The position numbers and the translations under genes were made by a program. A DNA stretch of 64,000 bases from Streptomyces sp. NBC_01276 (GTDB taxonomy: Bacteria; Actinomycetota; Actinomycetes; Streptomycetales; Streptomycetaceae), in assembly GCF_041435355.1 (NCBI RefSeq), contig NZ_CP108443.1, positions 372,001 through 436,000 on the forward strand. The letters run 5' to 3'. Below, piece by piece: positions 43,334 through 51,731 of the stretch (position 1 is its first letter; each line of letters begins with the position of its first letter). The notes under the pieces are model-generated. The model was given only the letters and a program-made list of their open reading frames with translations. It ran no database searches and was not told the DNA's origin.

Positions 43334-43496
43334 CTCTGACATCCTTCAGTGTCACGAAGACATCGACGTTACAGACCTCTTCCAAGTCCTCGCCGTCGCT
43401 GGGCAGGAACGACGCCTGGAAGTCCGCCAAGCGGACCCGATACCAGGGCTCGTCCCACCCTCGCTCGATCGGTTCAGACGATGTGCTGTGGCTCAT

Positions 43497-43805
43497 CGCG
43501 CGAGTGTCCCTGGTCGGGGCATCGATCTCAACCGAGATCTTCTGCCGTGCTGCCGCTGCCTGCGGTCAGAGCTGGGGACGTTCGTCCGTACGTAACTGGG
43601 GAGAAAAGTCCGTACGCCGACAAGAAGGCTACACCGGCATCTCAGGACCCCGACTTGACCGCTTGGCACCGTGAGGTGTCTACCGCCTCGCCAGCACCCG
43701 AGCCCGCGCCGAGGAGTCGGTCAAGGCCGGCTGATCTTGTCGTAACTGCCTGCTGGTCCCGAGTTCCGGACGAGAATTGGAGTCCAGGCGGACTGATGAT
43801 GGGGG
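43497..43805. other. Upstream region of the interrupted gene and the LRR gene
   Basis: About 310 bp without a gene. GTCCGTACG occurs twice (about 43588 and 43612), possibly an operator for the leftward operon. No clear promoter for the rightward LRR gene is visible. Confidence 0.35.
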
Positions 43806-44531
43806 ATGGCCGTGAGGCACACGCTGAACTTGTGGCGTCAAAAGCTCGGAGAGGTGCCCGAGTCGGTCTGGCGACAGACCGAGCTCCGCGTGCTGATCCT
43901 CGCGGACAACGGACTTACGGCCATCCCTCCAGCCATCGGGCAGCTTCACCGGCTGAACACCCTGGACCTGGGCCACAACGAGCTGTCGTCGGTGCCCGAA
44001 GAACTCGGCAAGCTGACCGAGCTCAGCGGCTGCCTCTACCTCCACGACAACCAGCTGACACGGCTTCCGGACTCTCTGGGAGACCTGACCCGGTTGCGTT
44101 ACCTCAGCGTTGCTGAGAACTCCCTCACCACCCTGCCGGAGATGATCGGTGGGATGAGCGGCCTCATCGAGCTCAGGGCGCAGCACAATCGGCTCGTCAC
44201 CTTGCCCGATGCCATCGGCCAGCTCCGCAACCTGCGTGAGTTATGGCTCAGGGGGAACGCGATCGAGCACCTGCCGATGTCGGCAGCCGGCCTGCGCGAA
44301 CTACGCCACCTGGACCTACGCGAGAACTCTCTGATTGGGGTGCCGGAGTCTCTGGCCGGCCTCCCGCGCCTGCGTCAGATCGACCTGCGGAGCAACCGCC
44401 TTGGCCAGCTGCCCGACTGGCTCGCCCTGATGCCATCGCTGGAGAAGTTGGATCTGCGGTGGAACGAGGTCGATCCCTCGCTACCGCTCCTCAGCAAGCT
44501 GGAGCGGCGGGGGTGCGTCGTCCTGACGTGA
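43806..44531 (+). CDS. Leucine-rich-repeat protein
   Basis: The 241-residue protein is built almost entirely of about eight LRR units of 23 residues with the LxxLxLxxNxLxxLPxxIGxL pattern. Examples are LRVLILADNGLTAIPPAIG, LNTLDLGHNELSSVPEELG, LRYLSVAENSLTTLPEMIG and LRHLDLRENSLIGVPESLA. There is no signal peptide, so it should act in the cytoplasm as a protein-binding solenoid. It lies 265 bp upstream of a Ser/Thr kinase gene on the same strand, and a functional link is possible but unproven. Confidence 0.85.
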   Translation: MAVRHTLNLWRQKLGEVPESVWRQTELRVLILADNGLTAIPPAIGQLHRLNTLDLGHNELSSVPEELGKLTELSGCLYLHDNQLTRLPDSLGDLTRLRYLSVAENSLTTLPEMIGGMSGLIELRAQHNRLVTLPDAIGQLRNLRELWLRGNAIEHLPMSAAGLRELRHLDLRENSLIGVPESLAGLPRLRQIDLRSNRLGQLPDWLALMPSLEKLDLRWNEVDPSLPLLSKLERRGCVVLT

Positions 44532-44796
44532 CAGAGACGACACCACCTCTCGCCACAGTGCCGCTATTTCTCGGGTTCTGGCTCAACTTCTGGATGTTGT
44601 TGGTGATCTTGTCGGGGCCTGTTGGCATGGAGCTGATGCGCCCCGTGCTGCTGCCTGACTTGCAGCCGAGCGAGGCGGGTCGGACCTTCGGGTGTTCTGG
44701 TGTAACGGCAGGCAGGGTTCTACGCTCGTGGGCGAACGAGGCGGGCGGTCGAGCCGTGAGGTATCCCCGGGTGGGGAGACGAGGGGGGAGTGCTTC

Positions 44797-46428
44797 GTGC
44801 CGAGGGCAGCGTTTCAGTTTCCTGCATTGCAGTCGAACGATCCGGACAGTCTCGGGGGCTTTCAGCTGGTGGCGCGGCTGGGCGAGGGCGGTATGGGGCA
44901 AGTGTTTCTCGCGCTTTCCCCCGGCGGACAGCCAACGGCCGTGAAGGTGATCCGTCACGAGTTCGCCGGGGACGCGGAGTTCGGACAGCGATTCGCGCGC
45001 GAGGTGGGCGCCGCGCAGAAGGTGCGCGGTGCCCACCTCGCGCCGTTGCTGGACGCCGACCCCCAGGCCGAGCGGCCATGGCTGGCCACGACGTACGTGG
45101 CCGGGCCCTCCCTGCGGGACCTGGTGGCTGACCATGGGCCGCTGCCGACCGAGCAGGTGGTGCTACTGGCCTGGGGCATCGCCCACGCCCTCGCCGACAT
45201 CCACGCCGCGAACGTGGTGCACCGGGACCTCAAGCCCGGGAACATCATGCTGGACGAGAGCGGTCCGAAGGTCATCGACTTCGGCATCGTCAAATCTCTG
45301 ACGCAGTCGGTGACCTATAGGAGCCATTCCACCCGGATCGGCACCCCCCTGTACATGTCGCCCGAGCAGGCCTCGGGCCGCGCCGTCGGCGCGGCCTCCG
45401 ACATCTTCGCTCTCGGTTCCACGCTGTACTTCCTCGCCGCCGGCCGTGAGGCGTTCGCCGCGGAGAACGAGTGGGCCGTTGCCCACCGCGTCGTCGCGGA
45501 CGACCCGGACGTGTCCGTCTTCACCCCTGCTCTGCGCCAACTGATCGCCGCCTGCCTGCACAAGGACCCCGACCAGCGCCCGACACCGGGACGTGTGCGG
45601 GAGTGGTGCGAGGAGGAGCTGGGTGACGCGCTCGGTCCGGGCGCCTGGATGGGGATCACTGGTGCCCGCGCGGCTATCCAGGCGCGCACCAGCGCTTTGC
45701 GCGCCCTCACTGTCACCGGCTCGGAAGCGGCAGACACCGCCTTCCGTCATCAGCCCGATTCCCCGCATGTGATGGGTGGCGACGAAGGCGGCGGGACCCG
45801 GGAGACCGGGCCTGTCGCCTCATCGGCTCCCGCCGCGTTGCCGGGTACTCAGAAACTGCCGCAGCAGGTGCCGAACCCGTTCGGGCCCCCATCGGTGGGC
45901 GAAGTGATCGGCACCCATGTGGCGGAGATCCTCCTGGCAGCGGGAGCGCTCGTCTGGGCGAGTTTCAAGCCGCTCTTTTCGGAGACCTGGAAGAAGGAGC
46001 CCTCCGGCACTCAAGTGGCACACGTGATCGAGCGCTTCAACTGGCAGCACCCTTGGGAGGCAATTCCCAGCGGCATCCCCGGAGTGACAACGAGCTGGCA
46101 GGCGATACCCATCGGGATCATCGGTACAGCGGCTGGCCTCGCCTTGGCAGTCCTGTTCCTGCTGAGGCTGGCCGACGACCAAGACCTGAAGAAGTGCGGC
46201 CTGGCGGCCGGCGTGATCTGTGCCGGCTGGATCACCATCGTCACGCTCCTTGGTCTGTGGGTGCTCGCGATGACACTCGGCTGGGAGCCCTCGGATGACG
46301 CCAATCCCGGATACACGATTCGCACCGTGCTCTTGCCTGGAGGATGGCTGCTACTGCTCGCAAACGGCCTGATAGCTGACGCGCTCCGGCGCACGCAGGG
46401 AAGCGGGGCCCTGGCGTTCGCTGGATGA
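44797..46428 (+). CDS. Membrane-anchored Ser/Thr protein kinase
   Basis: The 543-residue protein has a complete Hanks-type kinase domain: LGEGGMGQVFLAL (about 28-40), TAVKVIRHEF (Lys), VVHRDLKPGNIML (about 140-152), VIDFGIVK (Asp) and PLYMSPEQASG. A linker follows, and then about four C-terminal hydrophobic segments (AEILLAAGALVWASF, IIGTAAGLALAVLFLL, GWITIVTLLGLWVLAMTL, LLPGGWLLLLANGLIA). This C-terminus differs from the usual PASTA or WD40 sensor. The GTG at 44797 has a GGGGGGAG site. The conflict gene set at 46873-51630 follows on the same strand. Confidence 0.9.
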   Translation: MPRAAFQFPALQSNDPDSLGGFQLVARLGEGGMGQVFLALSPGGQPTAVKVIRHEFAGDAEFGQRFAREVGAAQKVRGAHLAPLLDADPQAERPWLATTYVAGPSLRDLVADHGPLPTEQVVLLAWGIAHALADIHAANVVHRDLKPGNIMLDESGPKVIDFGIVKSLTQSVTYRSHSTRIGTPLYMSPEQASGRAVGAASDIFALGSTLYFLAAGREAFAAENEWAVAHRVVADDPDVSVFTPALRQLIAACLHKDPDQRPTPGRVREWCEEELGDALGPGAWMGITGARAAIQARTSALRALTVTGSEAADTAFRHQPDSPHVMGGDEGGGTRETGPVASSAPAALPGTQKLPQQVPNPFGPPSVGEVIGTHVAEILLAAGALVWASFKPLFSETWKKEPSGTQVAHVIERFNWQHPWEAIPSGIPGVTTSWQAIPIGIIGTAAGLALAVLFLLRLADDQDLKKCGLAAGVICAGWITIVTLLGLWVLAMTLGWEPSDDANPGYTIRTVLLPGGWLLLLANGLIADALRRTQGSGALAFAG

Positions 46429-46872
46429 ATGCGACGGGCACCGGCCGCCCTACTGCAACGGTGTCTGTTGTGACGGTTTGTCGGCTTCTGGACTCGGCTC
46501 CCGGACCCCAGGTGAGCTGACCTGTCGGGCTCTTCGGCGGCGCGCGGCCGGGCCGTCGGCTCGGCCGCCACGTCGAGCACGAAGGGAGCATCGGGGTGCC
46601 GCGCGGTTCGTCGACGACGAGGTTCTCGGACGGAGCGGCGAAGTCGACGGCGAAGCCGCGCACGCTCCCGCCGTGCCGGGCCCGGCTTGTGGGCCGGCAG
46701 CGCGGTCATCGCGGAGGGGGCGGGGGCGACGGAGAGCAGGGTGCGGCGGCGCACGTCGGCGATGAGGTGACGGACCACGATGCTGCCGCGCCCCGCCGGG
46801 TTGTGGGGATCGGCCGCGCCGCCGATGCTGGCTTGAGTCATCTCGGGGGTCGCTTCGAATACGGGGGAACTC
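46429..46872. other. 444 bp between the kinase and the nSTAND gene
   Basis: No confident gene. A minus-strand stretch around 46600-46720 (VRGFAVDFAAPSENLVVDEP) has coding-like character but no start, domain or neighbours. The last bases (GGGGGAA) are the ribosome-binding site of the next gene. Confidence 0.4.
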
Positions 46873-49800
46873 ATGGCCGCTGTGCGGGGGCGGGACGTTC
46901 TCGAAGCCTCGCAGGTTCGGGTCCTGTCGGCCGAGGGCGAGGTGGTCGGTGCCGGGTTCCTCGTCGCCGCCGACGTGGTGTGCAGTTGTGCCCACGTCGT
47001 GGCCCGGGCGCTCGGAGTGCCCGACAATGCGCGGTCGGCACCGGGTGGGTTGGTGCACGTCGATTTTCCGCTCCTGGCCGGCTGCCCCGCGGGGCGGGCG
47101 GCCGTGGTGTCCTGGAGGTCCGGCGGGCAGGACGTCGCGTTGCTGAAGCTGGAGGCGGTCGTCGAGGGCGCCCGGCCGGTACAGCTGGTCGACGGGACCG
47201 GTGTCTGGGGTCACACGTTCCGGGCGCTCGGCTACCCGGGTGGTGCCGACCTCGGGGTGTGGGCCTCCGGGACCCTGAGGGCCGGGCAGGGGTCGGGCTG
47301 GGTGCAGATGGAGGCGCACGAACCGGGTCCGCGGATCTCGGCGGGATTCAGTGGGTCCCCTGTCTGGGACGACGCGCAGGACGGCGTCGTCGGCATGACG
47401 GTCGCCGCGCATGTAGGCGAGCGCACCGCCTATCTGCTGCCGTCCGCCGAGCTGGTCGACGAGGAGACGCTGCGGTCGCGGTGCCCGTTCCAGGGACTCG
47501 CGCCGTTCTCGGAGGTCCACGCGGAGTTCTTCCACGGGCGCGACGGCGATGTCGCACGCGTGTACGCGGCCGTGCGCAGGCGGCCCCTGACGCTGGTCGC
47601 CGGGCCCTCAGGGTGCGGGAAGTCCTCACTCGTGGGGGCGGGGGTGCTGCCACGGCTGCGGGCCGATGGGATGGGTGTCTCCCGGCTACGGCCCGTGCCG
47701 GGGGTACGGGCGGCCGTGGCGCTGGCGAGGGTGCTGACAGGTGTTCTGGAACCGGGGCTCGACGAGATCGAGCGGCTCGCGAAGGCGGAGGAGCTGGCAA
47801 GACTGCTGAGTGGCGACGGCGGCCTCCCGTCCGAGTTGCGGAGCAGGATCCTCGCCCGCGGTGGAGGAGCCGGGCACGTCCTCTTCGTCGACCAGTTCGA
47901 GGAGTACGCGGCAGCCGAAGCCACCGCTGCCCGTGACCTGTTGGCGCTCCTTGCCGCGCTCGCGGGCGAAGACGGACCATCGGCATTACGGGTCCTCGCG
48001 ACCGCGAGGCCCGACTCGCTCGACGCGCTGGTGACGGCCGACACATCCGATCTGCTCAGCGACGCCGTGGAGTTCCTGGCGCCGCTTGCCGGTGAGGGAC
48101 TGGAGCGGGCCGTGACCGGGCCCGTCCATGACATGCCGGGGCTGTGGTTCGAGCCGGGGCTGCCGGAGCGGATCATTTCGGATGCGGGCGACGAGCCCGG
48201 ACGGATGACCCTGGTCCAGTTCGCCCTGACCGAGCTGTGGGAACGTCGCACGCGGTCGATGCTGACCCACGCCGCGTACGACGAACTGGGGGGTGTGGCG
48301 GGTGCGCTGGTCGGATACGCGGACGACACGCTCGACAAGCTGGCACCGGCCCGGAGGGACCTCGCCCGGCGGCTGTTCGCTCAATTGGCCCGGCCGGAGG
48401 CTGACGCCTTCCTCCGTCGTCCGACCCGCGCCGGCGACCTGGCTCCCGAACTCGTCGGCCTGGCCAAAGAGCTCGCGCCGAGCAAGCTGGTCGTCCTCTC
48501 CAGGGGCCCGGGCGACGTCGAGGAGGTCGTCGATCTGGCACACGAGGCACTGACCCGGCTCTGGCCGCGCCTGCGGCAGTGGCTGGCCGACTCCCGGGAC
48601 TTCCGCGCCTGGCAGGAGCAGTTGCGCGCCGATCACCGCCGCTGGTTGGCACAGCAGAGGGAGTCACCGCGGCTGTTGAGCGGCACTGACCTCGCCGAGG
48701 CGGAGCGTCGCCTGGCCGGGCACCCTGACGACATATCCACGGACGAGCGTGAGTACGTACTCCTGAGCCGACGTCACTCCCGGCGCGGAGGCAGGATCAA
48801 GAAGGCAGCCGTGGGAGCGCTGGCCGTTCTCACCACACTGTCGCTCGTTCTGACGGTGGTCACCGTACGGAGCCTTCGGGTGACCGAGGACCAGCTGCGG
48901 TTCCAGGCGGCGGCACTGCTGGCACAAGCCGCCGACGACACCCCCGGCACCGACCCGGCTGCCGCGCTCCAGCTGGCCCTGGCCGCATGGAGCACCCGGC
49001 AGACCCCGAAGACCCGCGACGCGCTGATGCACCAGTACGCACGGGAGCAGTACCTGGTGGGTGCCCACCCGTCCGTCTGGAAGGGCCGGGCCGAGAACAT
49101 GGACGCCACGCCGGACGGCCGTACGCTCGTCGTCAAGTCGGAGCCGTCGGGAGGAAGGGTATCGACGTTCACCGTCGTCACGGGCGCCCTCGAAGGCACG
49201 GTCAAGGCGCGGGAAATCGGCGGAGTTCCAGCCGACGTGGACGCCACCGACCTCAGCCCGGACGGCAGCCTGTTCGTAGCGGCCTCCGAGAACGAGGTCC
49301 GGCTGTGGCGGACGAACGACGGGTCGGGGCACGAGCCCGTCGTCCTGAACCGCGGGGAGCACAAAATCGCCGAGAAGAACGCAACGAGCCTGGACTTCAG
49401 CAGTGACGGGAAGCGTCTGCTGCTGACGATGAAGGACAACTCCATGGAGTGCTACTACCACCCTGAGGTGTGTGTCCCGCCCTTCGCCGAAGTGTGGGAG
49501 GTGCCCTCCGGAAAAAGGATTCCCGTCGCGGCCGATCTCCTGACCGACAACAGGCTGTCCGAGGTCGCGTTCACCGCGGACTCGGATGCGGTGGTGCTGT
49601 CGACCTATTCGGGGAAGGCCGAGCGCGAGGTCATCGTCAAGGACCTCGCCACCGGGCGTCGGCTCTACGGCCTCGGACCAGAACCCGACGGCAGCATCTA
49701 CGCCCAGTCGGTCCGAGCGGGCGGCGAAGTCGCGCTGACATGGGCCGACGGCAAACCGTACGTGCAGACGCTCGGCCGCACGCCCGGGCCGCGCGTCGCT

Positions 49801-51141
49801 ATACCCGACAACGGTTCGTTCGCCACTGTCGATGCCACGGGGAACTACGGCATCGAGGGCCGTCCCGGCATCGGCGATGTCAGTGAGGGCGGGTATGTCG
49901 AGTCGACTCTGACCGACGTGCGGACGGGGCGGCTCTATCACACGCGCATGCCGACACCAGGTGAGATGGGCACCCAATACGCCCGGATCGCGGTGGTACC
50001 GCGGGCGGACGGCACGCTCGTGGCCCTCATACCCGTCGGCACCACCCTGATGGAGGTGCGGGCGGAGCGGACGGGCAACGAGCAGTTCCGGGCCGGGGAC
50101 AGTACCAGCGGCAGGTTCGCGCTGTCGCCCGACGGACGCTTCGTGGCCAAGGTCGGCGACAAGACCCTGGAGGTCCTTGACGCCTCCCGCACGGTCCGGC
50201 GGTCCGTGGAGATTCCGGCCGAGGCGGCCCACGGCGACTGGGAGGTCACGTGGACCGCCGATTCACAGTCGGTCGTGGTGTGGGGGCGCAAGGCCGGTCT
50301 CCAACGCGCCTACCCGGTATCCGACCTCGGACAGAGCGTGCCGCTCCCCCAGGAGGCCCAGAAGGGGGAGGAAGTCGACAGCGTCGTCGGAGTGCAGGGG
50401 CGCGAGATCGTCCTGTTGACCGCGAACGGCACGCTGGCGCGGCTCGACGCCGATCGCGGGACCGTCCTCACCCAGCCCTTCCTCGCCCACCCCGGCCCCA
50501 ACAACAACAGGGGCCTGCTCGGCGACTTCTTCGTCTACGGCCAGCTCATGGCCCGTCCGGGGCATCCGGGTCAGGTCGCTTTCGTTACCAGGGCGGGCGG
50601 CGCTCGTGGCGAGGTCCGGTTGTGGGACGTCAGGGTCCCGGAGCAGGCTGCGCCCCTGGTGGGCCCCGCCGTCGGCTCCTCGCTCACGGAACGGTCCTTC
50701 GGCAGCTCCCTGGTGTTTTCCTCCGACGGCTCGCGGCTCGCGGTGGCGAACTCCGACGGGCGAATCCGCATATGGGACGTCGACCGCCGGACACGGCTGC
50801 AGCAGGAGGTGCCGCACCCCAGCCTGAACCGCCTGATCGGGTTCACGCCGGACGGCAGGCTCCTCACCTACCTGAACGGAATGATCAAAATCTACGATCT
50901 GGCGAACGGTTCCTTCCTGTCCCTGCCGGCCGCGGAGCACAGTGAAGAGGTCTCCGACACCACGGCGCAGGTGGCGTCGGACCACCGGCTGCTGATCGAC
51001 AACGCCGGGGGGCGCCGGACCTTCGACCTCCGCCCTGAAGTCCAGTTCCGCACGCTGTGCGCCGGCGCCGGACGCGACTACACGGAGAACGAACGCAAGC
51101 TCCTTCCGAAGGGCACACCGTCCGGGCGCCCTTGTTCCTGA
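46873..51141 (+). CDS. Trypsin-like protease / nSTAND NTPase / WD40 repeat conflict protein
   Basis: The 1422-residue protein has four parts. First, a trypsin-like domain (about 1-200) with catalytic His41 (CSCAHVVA), Asp87 (GQDVALLKL) and Ser160 (AGFSGSPVWD). Second, an nSTAND NTPase (about 205-620): Walker A GPSGCGKSSLVGAGVLP near 246, Walker B HVLFVDQFEEY, ATARPDSLDAL, and winged-helix region LAHEALTRLWPRLRQWL. Third, a membrane segment AAVGALAVLTTLSLVLTVVT (about 641-660). Fourth, C-terminal WD40-type repeats (TPDGRTLVV, SSDGKRLLL, SSDGSRLAVANSDGRIRIWD). The family is described in bacterial conflict systems: sensing by the repeats would drive NTPase oligomerisation and protease action. 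The target is unknown. Confidence 0.9.
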   Translation: MAAVRGRDVLEASQVRVLSAEGEVVGAGFLVAADVVCSCAHVVARALGVPDNARSAPGGLVHVDFPLLAGCPAGRAAVVSWRSGGQDVALLKLEAVVEGARPVQLVDGTGVWGHTFRALGYPGGADLGVWASGTLRAGQGSGWVQMEAHEPGPRISAGFSGSPVWDDAQDGVVGMTVAAHVGERTAYLLPSAELVDEETLRSRCPFQGLAPFSEVHAEFFHGRDGDVARVYAAVRRRPLTLVAGPSGCGKSSLVGAGVLPRLRADGMGVSRLRPVPGVRAAVALARVLTGVLEPGLDEIERLAKAEELARLLSGDGGLPSELRSRILARGGGAGHVLFVDQFEEYAAAEATAARDLLALLAALAGEDGPSALRVLATARPDSLDALVTADTSDLLSDAVEFLAPLAGEGLERAVTGPVHDMPGLWFEPGLPERIISDAGDEPGRMTLVQFALTELWERRTRSMLTHAAYDELGGVAGALVGYADDTLDKLAPARRDLARRLFAQLARPEADAFLRRPTRAGDLAPELVGLAKELAPSKLVVLSRGPGDVEEVVDLAHEALTRLWPRLRQWLADSRDFRAWQEQLRADHRRWLAQQRESPRLLSGTDLAEAERRLAGHPDDISTDEREYVLLSRRHSRRGGRIKKAAVGALAVLTTLSLVLTVVTVRSLRVTEDQLRFQAAALLAQAADDTPGTDPAAALQLALAAWSTRQTPKTRDALMHQYAREQYLVGAHPSVWKGRAENMDATPDGRTLVVKSEPSGGRVSTFTVVTGALEGTVKAREIGGVPADVDATDLSPDGSLFVAASENEVRLWRTNDGSGHEPVVLNRGEHKIAEKNATSLDFSSDGKRLLLTMKDNSMECYYHPEVCVPPFAEVWEVPSGKRIPVAADLLTDNRLSEVAFTADSDAVVLSTYSGKAEREVIVKDLATGRRLYGLGPEPDGSIYAQSVRAGGEVALTWADGKPYVQTLGRTPGPRVAIPDNGSFATVDATGNYGIEGRPGIGDVSEGGYVESTLTDVRTGRLYHTRMPTPGEMGTQYARIAVVPRADGTLVALIPVGTTLMEVRAERTGNEQFRAGDSTSGRFALSPDGRFVAKVGDKTLEVLDASRTVRRSVEIPAEAAHGDWEVTWTADSQSVVVWGRKAGLQRAYPVSDLGQSVPLPQEAQKGEEVDSVVGVQGREIVLLTANGTLARLDADRGTVLTQPFLAHPGPNNNRGLLGDFFVYGQLMARPGHPGQVAFVTRAGGARGEVRLWDVRVPEQAAPLVGPAVGSSLTERSFGSSLVFSSDGSRLAVANSDGRIRIWDVDRRTRLQQEVPHPSLNRLIGFTPDGRLLTYLNGMIKIYDLANGSFLSLPAAEHSEEVSDTTAQVASDHRLLIDNAGGRRTFDLRPEVQFRTLCAGAGRDYTENERKLLPKGTPSGRPCS

Positions 51142-51246
51142 AGGGTCCGGGCGTGGAGCCGGTACGCCGAAGCCCCACTGCCACGATCGTGTAACCAAGT
51201 CGCTCACGGGCAACGCCGTGCGGTTCCCTTCCGCACAATCCCTTCT

Positions 51247-51630
51247 ATGACCGCTTCAGAGAATGTGACTCTCGACGACGGCACCACGGTCCGTTTCCTG
51301 CTCGCCGACGTCAGCCCACCCGCGTCGAAGCGGGACGACCCGGTCGACGGCCTCGGCCCGCTCGTCCCCGTGGGCCGGCGGGGGGACGCCGTCGCCGCCA
51401 TCGCCGCCGACGCCCTGCGAAGCACGCTCAGGCCGCTGGGGGCCCTTGTCCAAGAGGTCCACTCCGCGATGGTCACGGTGCCCGCGCCGCCGACGGAGAT
51501 CACCGTCACGTTCGGCATACAACTGAACCAGGACCTGAAGTTGGGGATCGTCAGCGGAAACGGCCAGGCGCACCTGACCGTCACCGCAAGCTGGAGCCCC
51601 ACTCCCGAAGCCCCCGTCTCCCCCGCCTGA
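51247..51630 (+). CDS. Trypsin-co-occurring domain (Trypco1-like) protein
   Basis: The 127-residue protein reads ENVTLDDGTTVRFLLADVSP, then DALRSTLRPLGALVQEVHSA, EITVTFGIQLNQDLKLGIVS and GQAHLTVTASWSP. The VTFGIQL...GxAxLxVTxxW ending is the signature of small proteins encoded next to trypsin/NTPase conflict genes (Trypco1, CU044_2847 type). It is 105 bp behind the protease gene and very likely its dedicated partner or substrate. Confidence 0.8.
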   Translation: MTASENVTLDDGTTVRFLLADVSPPASKRDDPVDGLGPLVPVGRRGDAVAAIAADALRSTLRPLGALVQEVHSAMVTVPAPPTEITVTFGIQLNQDLKLGIVSGNGQAHLTVTASWSPTPEAPVSPA

Positions 51631-51731
51631 GTACCTGTGTCTGAGTCGCCCATGACAAGTTGGGTGTCCAGCTGCCACGGCAGATCGGTTTGGGGCGTCC
51701 TCTTCCAGGCCCGAGGCTTACCCTGCGTTCC

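Larger units (their letters stand above)
42366..43341. mobile_element. Non-autonomous element with IS21-like ends and a membrane-protein cargo
   Basis: The ends begin TGTGGACGATCGCGCAATTC (left) and, inverted, TGTCAGAGGTCACGCAATTC (right), with 19 of 26 positions matching. The motif CGCAATTCCCCAC recurs two or three times inside each end, as the multiple binding sites of IS21 ends do. TCCTT (CATCCTT if the CA is shared) flanks both sides. Removal restores the reading frame of the host gene exactly. The only gene inside is 42562-43203; no transposase is present, so it must be moved in trans. Confidence 0.75.
42141..43496 (-). pseudogene. Unknown cytosolic protein gene split by a 976-bp element
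   Basis: The N-terminal half (43496 to 43340) reads MSHSTSSEPIERGWDEPWYR, then RLADFQASFLPSDGEDLEEV and VDVFVTLKD. The C-terminal half (42358 to 42141) reads TATVFSVAEVERLMKLWAGT, then DEALGGRYFWDSDGLIVRD and IDSMTAVIAGLIDNGEFSEI. Joining them at the shared AAGGATG gives exactly 125 codons in one frame. An in-frame TGA at codon 56 (probably a former Trp) suggests decay after the split. The family is unrecognised. It was probably the first gene of a small minus-strand operon with 39530-39757. Confidence 0.75.
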
